From positions 383,468-447,467 of the forward strand of contig CAJJDN010000027.1 of the NCBI GenBank assembly GCA_905182985.1: 64,000 bases of DNA, given 5' to 3'. The position numbers were made by a program, and so were the translations under genes. This document shows, one piece after another, positions 11,327 to 22,407 of the stretch. The notes under the pieces are model-generated. The model was not told the DNA's origin, ran no database searches, and saw only the letters and a program-made list of their open reading frames with translations. Position 1 is the first letter of the stretch; each line of letters begins with the position of its first letter. This DNA is from Paramecium sonneborni (lineage: Eukaryota > Ciliophora > Oligohymenophorea > Peniculida > Parameciidae).

Positions 11327-12976
11327 TCAATCTGCAGTTCTTTCATTATTAAGGCATCCTTTTTTAATTAAATGATTTTTCCATGTGTTCTTCTCTAATT
11401 TTAAATCTTAATGACACAAAGGACATCTCACTGTTGTATTATCATTTCTACCTTTACAATCTTCTAAATGTCTAATTTTAATCTATAATTTACTTATCAT
11501 ATCCACTCATAAGAATTGCTTCTTTGCATTTAGGACATCTCTTAAATTTTCTTTTATGATCACATTCACTTAATAAATGGTTAGTTAATTCAGAAATTTC
11601 AATAACTTATCCACATTAAGAACAAGTAACTAACATAGGACATTCAGACCAAAGATGTTTATCTATCTAATCTGCATCTCTAAATGATGGATCAGCTCTA
11701 TCACAATAATCACATTTGGCTGTATTATTTTATTCATATTGTTATTGTTATTATTATTATTTCTGTTATTATTATTTTTAATTTTATGTTTAATTCTGAT
11801 TACCCTTTTTTGCTCCTTAAGTTTCAATATTAGTTTAAATGACAGCTCTTTATTAATTAATTTACGGTTGATCATCATTATCTCCTCCTCCATCAATTTT
11901 ATTAAAGAATTCTTCTAAAACATCTAATTGTGCTTATCTTACATTAGTTAATGATTGCTTAAGTCTATTTCCTGAAAACTTATACACTTCTACCAAAAGT
12001 AAGATAGCTTATGTTCTAATTGGTTCATTCTAATTGAATTTAATAACAGAATACTTTATCATCCAATAATTTGACAGCAAAGTCGACTATAGGTTAATAT
12101 GGCATATTAGCATTATTGATTTCATATTTCTTAACTAATTCTGTTAGCATAGCCAATCTCCCAACGATATGTTTGGTAGAGCTTTACAATTTAGATTTAC
12201 CAACAAAACCTTTAATTAAATGTTAAACACAAATAGCAGGACCAACAGATGGGTGATCTGCAAATTACAAGAATGCATTCTCAGCTTATTCTTTTCTTTA
12301 TTCTCCTAGTTTCTCCATTAGTGATTATAATATTCCATCTATATGTTCATTGAATTCAGCACTCTTATTAATTTTTATTCTTGGATATTTTGCAAGTAAT
12401 GATTAAAGAACACTTAAACTTCTTACTGAAACAGCAGCAACTTTATCACCAAGAGTATAGTTAATAGAAGCAATTGAACTTAAAAAGAATATAGATGGAT
12501 CCTAAGAATTCACTTAAGTTGGTCTTCCAATCTAATCTTCCAACCATTTTAATCCATCTTCTCTAGCTCCCCATTATTTACTAAATATTTTTTAACAAAA
12601 TTCCTCTGTTAAAATAGGAATTAAAGGTTCTGCTTTTTATAGACTCTCTCCTGTTAATGGTTCAGTTGTATCTAAGAACAACAATTAAACATACATTATT
12701 ATTACTATTGTCTGTCATCATCAGGATATTAATTATTATTTTATTTTTTTAAAGCAGCTGGTACAATCATATCTTCATGATGTTAATTCAACTCTTTTGC
12801 TACTCTTTTTTATCTCATTTATGAAGGATCTGCTCTCTATTCTTCAAATTGAGATTATGAAATCATTTCTTCTCCTTATATTGGCATCTATTAAGGAGGA
12901 GGTTAATAAGGAGGTGCATAAGCCATTTATGATTAAATTGGTGGTGGTTAATATTATTATTATTACTATTATTAGT

Positions 12977-13012
<36 letters not shown>

Positions 13013-13943
13013 GCTATTAGAATTATTACTATGGCTAATAGACAGGTTATTAATATTACTAAAATTATTATTAATTATTACTGCACTATCTGGTCTTCGT
13101 ATCATTGAATCTGGAGCTACAGCATTTCTTAATTTTTCTATTTCCTATTTTATTATGCTAGCTGAATCATAATCTTCATTTTATATTGCTACAGCCTTTC
13201 TTTCTTCTAATGTTCTTAATTGAACTCCAATCTATTTCAATCTCTCAATTGCTTCTTTAATTCTCTTCGCTTCCATGAAATCTTCTCTCTAAACAGCTTT
13301 TTTTATTCTACTTAATAAATACCTTTATCTTTTGCTTCCTCTAACATTCGCAATCTTTCAAGCGTATTTTGATCAAATTATGTTTCAAATTAAATTTCAT
13401 TATAAAATTCTTTTTATTTCATCTAACCATATCCAGGAGGAGAATCAAGGGGTTCACCAAATACGGATAGTGCAATTACTCCAATTTAGTTAAAGAGATT
13501 AAATTTGTTTACAAAGCATTTTTGAAATACAAATTTCATAAATAAACAAGGCGTATCAATATACACACTTTTTAATTCTCTTGCTTGATATCCTCCTCTC
13601 TCATTAGAATCAAGGGAGAGATATCCTAATTTCTTATATTTGATTTGATTGTATTGTGGAGGTATATTCTTATCTGGCATGTGAACATATAATTCAATCT
13701 AAAAGGAGTCTTAATATATTTTACTTTAGTTGATATCTTGCAATGATGAGACAAGAATTATACTTATCTTACCCTTGCAGCACTAACAAATTAAATTGCT
13801 ATTTCTTAAGGATATTCACAATATTTTGGTGTTTACCATCCTCTGCTTTATGGTGTTTAAGTAAGTAATTCAGTCACTGGGTAATCTGGATCCTCACCTG
13901 AACAATACACAATTCTATATTTCAATTTAGAAACTCCTTTCAT
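11327..13943 (-). CDS. CEP104: CEP104 / FAP256 ciliary tip protein
   Basis: The order of domains matches CEP104. An N-terminal jelly-roll domain begins KLKYRIVYCSGEDPD and continues through GYLSLDSNERGGYQARELKS. A UVR-like coiled coil follows (EDFMEAKRIKEAIERLK), then an Asn/Gln-rich linker, then a TOG domain (WGAREDGLKWLEDQ). The C-terminal zinc-finger array has CDYCDRAD, CSQCGQVIE, CPKCKEA and CPLCHQDL. CEP104 acts at the tips of cilia on microtubule plus ends and binds EB1 and tubulin; that is family knowledge. Introns of 22-26 nt join the exons. One further frame change in the (AAT)n linker near 12970-13030 must be an intron or repeat-length effect. Estimated length is about 825 residues. 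Assignment is very secure. Confidence 0.93.
12960..13030 (-). repeat. (AAT)n run in the CEP104 linker
   Basis: A near-pure trinucleotide repeat in the CEP104 gene. Upstream of it the coding frame reads AAT (Asn); downstream the coding frame corresponds to TAA (Gln). With this genetic code both readings are open, so the repeat hides the true exon boundary. Confidence 0.7.
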
Positions 13944-13980
13944 AATAATAATTATTATTTATTAAAAAATAAAATCATGT

Positions 13981-14520
13981 TCAATTATCGAAAATATATT
14001 TCATATACTCATCAGAAGACATTTATCTCGTAGATTCTATATTTTTTGGAATTTTCAAATTCAAATTTTATTATTTCAATTCTATCGTAGTCTCTTAGGA
14101 GATAATTTCTTGATAATGCTTATAATATTTCTTTTATAGAATTTGCTATTATTATTATTGCTATAATTGTTATTATTATGGTTAATTCACGACTTCAACA
14201 TCTTTCATTGTTTGAACACGCATATTTTCAAAATTTGTTATTGCATAAAGATATATTTTCTTATTAGCTTCATCTAATTTGGTCAAAGCGTAAAATGTAC
14301 GATTATTAATAATTTATGAATTAAATTTGACTATTTCTTCCAATCTTTGATCATCCTTAGTCTTACTTTTATAAAGTAATTCGATGTGTGTTGAAATTGG
14401 TTTATAATTTATTTTATCAATCTAATATACAGATTCAAACTCATTCATCTGAGTGATAGGGAAATTAAGCAAGTGAAACGCTTCTTTTGTTGGTACAAGG
14501 ATAACATCAAATTCAGTCAT
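13981..14520 (-). CDS. Small hypothetical protein, 179 aa
   Basis: One uninterrupted exon starting MTEFDVILVPTKEAFHLLN and ending in a TGA at 13981-13983. The first 110 residues look like a compact alpha/beta domain with regular hydrophobic strands. A glutamine tract of about 10 residues then leads to a charged C-terminal tail. There is no signal peptide or membrane segment. It sits 37 bp upstream of CEP104 and 28 bp downstream of the ULK-like kinase, all on one strand. I do not recognise the family. Confidence 0.7.
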
Positions 14521-14548
14521 AATATATAAAAATATATATATATAAATA

Positions 14549-16441
14549 TCAAATATCAAGTTATTTTATTTTATTTCTTATTTCTATATAGTGACCATAA
14601 GTTAATCGAACAGGTTTACCATCAGCAATTTATTCAATTTTAGAATCAATAGCAAATTCGTAAGGATTTTCAAAACATTCTTAAATAAGAGATGCCAATT
14701 AAAAGTAAGTGATTAAATAATCTAGTAAAATAACACCACCTTCTATATCGATGGGTAATAATATTTAAGTATCTTAAACAGCTATTTTAGATTCTAGTTA
14801 ATATTCTATTTCCTTTATAGCACTTTTTAGGATTGAACTTAAAATAATATAGAAAGATTCATATTCAGTAAAATTGTCATCAAAAACAGCATCAAATTTT
14901 TTATCAACAGCCAATAATTATTTTTAGTCTGGATTTTATAGGGATAACCAAACTGTATTAAATTAAAGAGTATATTTTTGATTGTATTAATGGATAGCTG
15001 TACATAGTTTTGAATACAAAGGATTTTATACATATTATTAAAACTTTTCTAATCCTAAAGAATTTTATCCTTTAATGACTTCATTTAAACAGTTTATTTT
15101 AATCATAATATTTTTGTTAACTAAGAACAATAGTTTTTCTCTCAAACAAGGAGTTTGAACAAACCAATGTTTATCCATTAAAGCACAAACTCTATATAAA
15201 TATCTACAAAAATTTAATTATGCAAGAATGATGTAATCATTTTTTTTAGATTCATTCCAACATTCATCTTCTCTTTGACTTGAATATTCTTGATTAACTT
15301 ATTAACTAATTTAAGATTCCTTTCTTGACTCTTATACTCTTTTGATAGATTTCAATGGTTACTACATTATAGATTATTATGATTGTTTAATAATGATAGC
15401 ATTTTCTTTTCCATAATTAGACTCTCTTTATTAAAGTGATATAGATTATTTATTTTGAGTATCTCCCAAAGGTGTTGTAAAATTATTATTTTAAAGATGT
15501 TAATGATTGTGTTGTTAATGATTACTTCTAAACATACTTGAGAATCCATTTCCTTTAATTGGTTATAGTTCTTATTTAGATAACCATACATGATTTTCCA
15601 ATTCTTCAATTGATGCTCTTTTAATTTCATCTACTATCAAACATTTATAAATGAAGTCTTTGCATTCATCTGATATATGACCTGGGAAATGAACTGGTAT
15701 AGTAGCCATTTTTTATGCTAATTCTCTCTCACTTCCTGCTTACCAAGGAACTTATCCAAATAATAATTCATAAAGACTTACACCTAAAGCCCAAATATCT
15801 GATTTTTCAGAGTATCTATTTTTGAATGCTTATGGACTCATATATAATGGTGATCCAACATTTACATTAGGCATAGTTGCAACAGTTTAAGGTGTAGTCG
15901 CAAATCCAAAATCTGCTATTTTTGGAACTAAACCTTTTAATAGAATATTGGCAGGTTTAAGATCTCTATGTACAATACCTAAAGATGAATTTGTTATATA
16001 TATACCTCTTATTTTCATTTATTTATAACCTTGAATGATACCATAAAATAATTTTTACATAGATGACTCTTTTTAAATACCTTATTTAGAGACTAATTAG
16101 CCAAGATCTCCTGAATCGCAATATTCAGTGATGAGATAAGTATTATTTTCAGTGTAGTATACTTTATATAATCTCATGATATTTGGAGAATTTAATTAAG
16201 ATAAAGCTTCTACTTCAGATTTGAGTAATTGATAATGTAAAGGTGTTTTAAGTCCCTTTTTATCTATTACCTTTATAGCAACTATTTCATTTGTTTAATC
16301 ATTTCTGCCTTTATAAACTATAGAACTAAAGCCTTTTCCAATTGCATCTGTAAGAGCATAACTAAAATTCTCAATAACTTTGCGTGCGTTTCCTGGGATT
16401 GGTGTTTAAGGTATTTATCTTTATTACTGTTAAACAAGCAT
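14549..16441 (-). CDS. ULK/ATG1-like Ser/Thr kinase
   Basis: 621 residues after removing one 27-nt intron inside the kinase domain. The catalytic domain (about residues 22-280) has IGKGFSSIVYKG, the VAIKVID lysine, IVHRDLKPANILL, the DFGFA loop and GSPLYMSPQ in place of the usual APE. The family resemblance is to ATG1/ULK kinases, which control autophagy and, for some members, ciliary motility. A 100-residue Gln/Asn/Ser-rich linker follows. The C-terminal 240 residues are helical, contain RYLYRVCALMDKHWF and could be the MIT-like region that ULK kinases use to bind partners. The first residues are Gln-rich. No key catalytic residue is missing. Which ULK subgroup it represents is open. Confidence 0.85.
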
Positions 16442-16521
16442 AATAATAATTGTATATATATATTTTTAATTTTTAATTTCAACGGTAAGTGAATAAATTA
16501 ATTATTATCATAAACAAAAAT

Positions 16522-16997
16522 TCATTTCTTTTTGTTTATTGAATTGTTTCTTTTTTATTTTTCCTTTTTGATTTCATCATAATCTAACATATCATCATCA
16601 TCTTTGATTAACTTAATATTCATTTTAACTTTTGTTCCATTTACTTCAACATATTATTTATTCTAGAGTGGTTAAGATTGGGATAATGATAATTTGTTTT
16701 GATTTTATTGAGGTTGCAACAAAAATTAGGGAGGAATTATTGAAACATTCAAAGGTGATACAGGAGATATCATTTATTATTATCCTAACATTGGAGACAT
16801 CTACATTTAAGGTACTTGTTGGAATTATTATTACATCATCCAATAATTCCAAGGTTAAGGTGTCCTTTAAAAATTATATAAAAAATATTTTACATCATAG
16901 GATAACAAAACTATTACTAAAATTATTACTACTATTATTATTGCTATTACTATTTATTTTTCATCATAGTCATATAATCTGAATTTGGATAACTCAT
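16522..16997 (-). CDS. Gln/Met/Pro-rich low-complexity protein
   Basis: 148 residues once the 29-nt intron 16865-16893 (ending AAG) is removed. It begins MSYPNSDYMTMMKNK, followed by a pure polyglutamine run, then Met-, Pro- and Gln-rich sequence such as QQVPQMQMSPMLG. A short ordered-looking C-terminal part follows with VEVNGTKVKMNIKLIKDDDD and a basic end. Most glutamines are TAA or TAG, so the gene is invisible under the standard code. The composition is prion-like. Function is unknown; it lies just downstream of the tubulin-ligase-like gene on the same strand. Confidence 0.65.
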
Positions 16998-17043
16998 TTA
17001 TATAAAAAAAATAATTAATTTCAAATTTATTTTTGTTTATATT

Positions 17044-18843
17044 TCAAATAAGACATCTCTCCTATAATAAATCTTTATACATCTTTGTCCCATCTAAATT
17101 CTCATCCATCAATAATCGAAATAAATTACTTTAACTTATACTTATTTCAGGTTCCAATCTATCTACATATGCTTTATGAATCTCTTATCCAATCTCATTT
17201 GTTATCAAATCCTTTAATTTCTATTTCTTCTATTCTAATTCCTATACCAATCTCTTAACTATCTTTTAAAATCTTATGAATCTACTCCTCAAATATGCAT
17301 TTGAAATCTCTACCATATCTTAAACCATCTTAAAATGTTATTCTCTCCTTGATTCTGTTGTATTCAGAGTCTAAGGATTATAATTAATCTCCATTATATA
17401 TAAATCTAAATTATCACTTAATAAAAAATCAGCTGCAAAAAATTCTCCTAGTTTACTATCTTTTGCAAATGTATGCTATGTACTTCTTATTGCATGAATT
17501 ATCATCCTATCTACTTTTGGTAATAATTCCTCTTTTAACCATTATTTATTCTGTATTCTACCTTCTTTCAATAAGATCTCTTATAAATGATCCAATTTCC
17601 AATCAATAAATATATTATCCTCCTAATTATTAATCTCATCATTATTATCATCGTCATCATCATTTTCATCACTATCATTATCATCATCTTCGCTCTACAA
17701 TTTTTTCAAAGTATTTTTCACTATAGCTGTATTACATACATGAGCCTCCTTCTAAAGAGAAAATTTATCAAAAGGGTATATACATCTACGAATCAGAGTT
17801 TTATCATATGCATATCCAATTATTGGATTTGTTGATGCCAATATCCAATATACACGAAATTCTATCTTATGTCCTTTATATAAAAGAGGATTGCCTATAT
17901 ATTGTTATGCCACTTTTAATGTATTTACTGAACCACATAATTCTCCTTTCTTAAATCTCTTATTTAATTCCTCTTTCTCTTAAGGAAATAACATATTAAT
18001 CCCGCGACCTCTATGTATTTCCTTTCCCATCTTTATAATAAACTGAGGACCCTCTTTTTTAGTCATCTCTTCATATTCTTCAGAATTTATATATGTAAAA
18101 AATTGCTCACATTCATATTCATTGAATAATCTATAAGTCTTAGGTAGATATGTTGCATTAGCCTTTTAAATCAATTTAACATTTACTATACAATCTGCAT
18201 CAGCACCATTCTAATTTAACACTCGTAAATAACTCATCTAATTTGTCATCAACCGATTTTTGTGAGATAATGAGGCTCTTTAAGGTAAATGATTATAATT
18301 TTAAAATAGGCATAAAGATTCTATTTTTTTTATAAATTTTTACATTATCCCACCTTAAATTAATGTACTAATTAATCATAATAAGTAAATGGCAATGTAA
18401 GTTTAAATGGTAATTTAAATTAATGAGGTACTTATATAATGACTAAGTATACTGTCTTTATTTTTTCTATGAAGATTAACATTTGGTAAAACATCAAAAA
18501 AATGCTTTTATAACGCATCTTTCACAACACCTTAATATTCTCTAAAAGTATATGTATCATTCATAACTACGTCTGGATGATAATATTTATAAGTGTCTGA
18601 TTTAATGCAATAATCCTGCTGAGGTTAAACAAGAATTGTGTTAAACTTTAAAATTGAAATTATTTTTACTTCCTTCGAAATTGCTTCAGGAGAATAATAA
18701 TTTTATGATATAAACTGATTCAATAAACCAATTACTACTTCCACATTGCCCTTATTTATATATGTAACTTTGGTCATGTATAAATTCCCTAGATAATAGA
18801 TCAATATCAAAGAAATCAAAAATGTAATTGTATTTCCAAACAT
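17044..18843 (-). CDS. Tubulin tyrosine ligase-like enzyme (TTLL)
   Basis: About 573 residues. The N-terminus MFGNTITFLISLILIYYLG is a hydrophobic signal anchor, unusual for a TTLL. After about 200 residues the ligase domain begins: YLPKTYRL, QFIIKMGKEIHRGRGINM (ATP-grasp lysine region), GHKIEFRVYWILAS and FFAADFLLSDNLDLYIMEIN with the metal-binding Glu/Asn pair. An acidic Asp/Asn insert splits the domain. TTLL enzymes add glutamate or glycine chains or tyrosine to tubulin; the substrate here cannot be told. The reading frame is the same on both sides of one TGA at about 18382. A 78-nt intron (ending AAG) that covers it restores an open frame, longer than any other intron in the gene set. Confidence 0.85.
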
Positions 18844-18877
18844 TTTTAATAAATATTTTTTATTTCAATATACAACA

Positions 18878-20150
18878 TCATCTAATTATACATTCATCCG
18901 ATAATTTTTAGCTTGGCTCCACAGACGCCAGACACCCCAAATAACATTTATTTAATTCTGTTGCACTTCCAACAGCAGATTCATTTGACAAAATACAATG
19001 TTAAATAATACAACTATTTTTATGTAATAATGACAATATACTTAGAATTTATTACCACATTTTTCATAATTATTGAATTACTTATTTTTACATGATCACC
19101 AATAGTACAATTCTTACCAATAATCGATCTCTATATTGTTACCTTATTCCCTATTCTTGTTCCTTCTCCGATGACACTATCAGGACTGATACGAGCATCT
19201 TATGGGAATTAAATTTAATTTTGAAAATCTTGGATTCCTTGATAAAGAGGAATTGCTTTTTCTCCTTAAATCATACTTTCAAAATTAGCTTGTTGATAAT
19301 CTTTAATATTATTTACTCTTCTTGCATATTCCTAAGTAATAAAGACCTTTATTGAAAATTGCTATTATTTTCTCTCATGAAATAATCCTTACTCCTTTTT
19401 TGATATTAAATTTAGTAAATTAACATTTTTTTAATGTTTTATAATAAAAGGTAAGAATTCTTCTTTCCAATTTTCAATTTCTAATTTTTATTTACTAAGT
19501 TATTTTAACAATTCTAAAACATCATATTAGCAAACATAAATGTGAGTATCAAACAAGTTAGTCATTACTTGTACACTCTCACAACTTAGGAGAACATTTT
19601 TACTTACTTTAAGATTTACTTGATTCTCATTTTCTTAATTAGTGAGGTGTAACAAACTATTATCTGAACCAATAAACATTATATCGAAGGATTTGTCTAA
19701 ATTGCTAGAAATTGGACCTCTCCCTTACTTTTTTTCTAAGTCTTCTTCTTTAACTAAACATGTGACTGTTGCTTTTTGTGAATAATGAAAATCAAGTAAA
19801 TCAAGTATTTTTGCACCGATCATTATGTCATTAGAAAGAAGAATGAAATCTTTTTTAATTTTTTCTTATGCTTCCAATAATGCGGATGCCGATTCAGAAT
19901 CATCACTAACATAAAATATTTCTGCTCTTCTTTAAACAAAATCAGCAACAGGTTAATGATTTTTGGTTATCAAAATTAAAATGTCTTGAGGGCCAAATCC
20001 AGCTGTTTCTAATACATCTAATTAGTAGAGAATCATAGGTTTATTGCTAATAGGTAAAAGACTTTTTGAAAAACTTTAGCAGAGTGGAAAGAGCATCGAT
20101 CCTGCTTTCTCTCCACCTCCAAGAATGATGGCTTGATATTTAATTTGCAT
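18878..20150 (-). CDS. EIF2B3: Translation initiation factor eIF2B, gamma subunit
   Basis: 414 residues with one intron at 19014-19041. The N-terminal half is a nucleotidyltransferase-like domain: QAIILGGGEKAG, then KSLLPISNKPMI, the equivalents of the pyrophosphorylase G-rich loop and KPLLPVGNKPLI of eIF2B gamma. The C-terminal half is a left-handed beta-helix with hexapeptide periodicity (SVIGEGTRIGNKVTIQRSI, IIGKNCTIGDHV) and ends close to the end of that helix, as in the gamma subunit and unlike the longer epsilon subunit. eIF2B is the guanine-nucleotide exchange factor for eIF2 in translation initiation. GDP-mannose pyrophosphorylase is the main alternative, but the degenerate active-site loop favours eIF2B. 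Confidence 0.82.
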
Positions 20151-20198
20151 AAATTATTAAAGAATTAAAATATTAATATTTAATTAATCTCTTTTAAA

Positions 20199-20555
20199 TC
20201 ATATGATCAATAATTTATTTGGACAATTTCTCTACTTGCATTTTGCTAAATTTTAAACTTTGGCATAAGAATTAGTACTTAAACATAAATCATACTTTAA
20301 ATAAAAATAATGATTTTTACAGCTGTTTTGCTTCTTTAGATACCAGCAGGTGATAGATCATCCATAGCAGTCTTATAACAATTAGAAATTTCTTTTTTGC
20401 TAGAATAAATGATCATATGATTACCAAGTTTAATCTTTTCGACAAGCATCCACTTCTGCATTGCAATACTGATTTAAGCAATCTGTATGTTTAGTGGTTT
20501 CTTGAAGAGAAAGGACTAAAGAAATGATTGTAAGGAACAATAAAATTTTGTTCAT
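20199..20555 (-). CDS. Small Cys-rich secreted protein 1
   Basis: 101 residues after two introns (25 and 26 nt; the second ends AAG). MNKILLFLTIISLVLSLQ is a signal peptide. The mature part has about nine cysteines, with spacing CLNQYCNAEVDAC near the start and CKQRNC near the end, suggesting a small disulphide-bonded secreted or lumenal protein. The neighbour at 20607-20981 has the same signal, the pattern CVQAFCSKEVAEC and a similar length, so the two are tandem duplicates. I do not recognise a named family. Confidence 0.75.
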
Positions 20556-20606
20556 TGATAATAAAAAAAAATAATATCTGAATAAAAACGCCTAGTGTTA
20601 TTCTAA

Positions 20607-20981
20607 TCATGCAATGATAGTCTGAAGATTTTCAATTTCAATGTCAATTCCAATTAAGTTCTTCTTAAGACAATGCCTAGCTTAACAGTCATTAATTGCT
20701 CTTGCTTTTTAGTGAGTACGCATACAATAATTATACTAATAAAATAGATAAAATCTTATTACATCATCTAAGGCATGTTCAGTTCCTTTATAAGCTCCAG
20801 TTTTTTAAGCACTACCAACTTTCTTTCTAAATTCATTTGAGCATTTAGAGATATGTTGTTGGCAAGTTTCATCTGATCGACATTCTGCAACTTCTTTTGA
20901 ACAGAATGCTTAAACACAATTAGCACCTGCATATGCTATAGATATAAATGAGAGCATAAAGATGATGACTAAAAGTCTCAT
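20607..20981 (-). CDS. Small Cys-rich secreted protein 2
   Basis: 115 residues if the 27-nt, in-frame intron (starting GTAATAAG) is removed; 124 if it is retained. The signal peptide MRLLVIIFMLSFISIAYAG is unambiguous. Cysteines occur as CVQAFCSKEVAEC, CQQHISKC, YCMRT and CQARHC, matching the layout of the tandem copy downstream. Both probably fold around the same four or five disulphides. The gene is divergent from isovaleryl-CoA dehydrogenase, 135 bp between start codons. Confidence 0.75.
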
Positions 20982-21116
20982 ATTAAAAATATAATTTAAA
21001 TAATATTCTAGAGAATTAGAATATTGATTAGAAATAATTTTAATTGGTTTAGTAAAAGTCTTATGATTATTACTAATTAAAATGATACGTATTGTGATTG
21101 AAATCATTAATAAAAA

Positions 21117-22367
21117 ATGCTTCCAAAATTGATTAAGATTAGATCTAGTTTCTCTCTTTTAAACTTCAATGTCATTTCTAATTTACCAGCAGAGGTAGAG
21201 GAATTGAGATCACATGTGACAAAATTCGCAAAAGATGAAGTAGCCCCATTAGCAGAGAAAGCAGATGATGAAGGTAAATTTCCACCACATTTATGGAGAA
21301 AGATGGGAGATTTAGGATTATTGGGAGCAACAGTAGATGGTAAATATAAATAAGTATGATTAAATATAGCTGCTTATGGAGGATCAGGTTTATCATATTC
21401 TGCACATTGTATGATATTAGAGGAGTTAAGTAGAGCATCAGGTGGGATTGGATTGAGTTATTCAGCTCATAGTGCTTTAAATGTTGCTTAACTTTAAAGA
21501 CATGGAAATGAAGCATAGAAAAAGAAATATTTACCAAAATTATGTTCAGGTGAATGGGTAGGAGCTTTAGCAATGAGTGAACCTAATGCTGGATCTGATG
21601 TTGTATCTATGAAGACTACAGCTAAAAAAGTTGGAGATAAATATATATTAAATGGAAGTAAGATGTGGATTACAAATGGACCTGTTGCAGATGTAATAGT
21701 AGTTTATGCTAAAACTGAACCTGAAAAGAAATAACATGGAATCACTGCCTTTATTGTTGAATCAGGGATGAAAGGATTTTCAAGAGGGAAAAAATTAGAT
21801 AAAATTGGAATGAAGTCTTCTGATACAGGACCTATTTATTTTGATAATGTAGAAGTACCTGCAGAAAATGTACTTGGAGAAGTCAATAAAGGAGTTTATG
21901 TATTAATGAGTGGATTAGATTATGAAAGATTAGTTTTAGCTGCTGGTCCTGTTGGATTAATGCAAGCTGCTTTTGATATTTCTAGAGATTATTGTAATAC
22001 AAGATAATAATTTGGAAAACCAATTGGTCAATTTTAATTAATGTAAGGTAAGTTAGCTGAAATGTACACTACTTTATAAGCTAGTAGAGCCATGCTTTAT
22101 TCAGTTGCTCGTGCTGTTGATCAAGGAAATATTACTAATACAGTAATATTAATTTATTTATATTTTTAGGATTGTGCAGCATTAATTTATTATACTTCTG
22201 TTAATGCCACTTAAGTTGGATTAGAAGCTATTCAATGTTTAGGAGGTAATGGATATACTAAAGAATATCCTGTTGGAAGAATTATGAATGATGCTAAACT
22301 TTATGAAATTGGAGCAGGAACTACTGAAATTAGAAAATGGTTAATTGGTAGATAATTGACTTAATGA
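21117..22367 (+). CDS. IVD: Isovaleryl-CoA dehydrogenase
   Basis: 397 residues from three exons; introns at 21340-21369 (30 nt) and 22143-22169 (27 nt). It follows mitochondrial isovaleryl-CoA dehydrogenase closely: [50 protein letters not shown]-type FAD region [17 protein letters not shown]. The catalytic base of this subfamily sits in the motif [13 protein letters not shown], here Glu260, rather than at the C-terminal position used by other acyl-CoA dehydrogenases. The first 20 residues are basic and hydrophobic, suitable for mitochondrial import. It catalyses the FAD-linked oxidation of isovaleryl-CoA in leucine breakdown. No key residue is missing. Confidence 0.95.
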
Positions 22368-22407
22368 AGATTATCCTCATTATTGTTAACAAAATATTTC
22401 ATCATTA

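Noticed and set aside
12797..13108. Plus-strand frame opposite the CEP104 linker, rich in isoleucine
   Set aside because: It is the complement of the (AAT)n repeat; the minus-strand CEP104 homology on both sides is decisive.
18370..18460. Retained internal eliminated sequence (IES) in the TTLL gene
   Set aside because: The interval is TA-bounded but its ends do not resemble the TAYAG consensus; a long intron fits as well.
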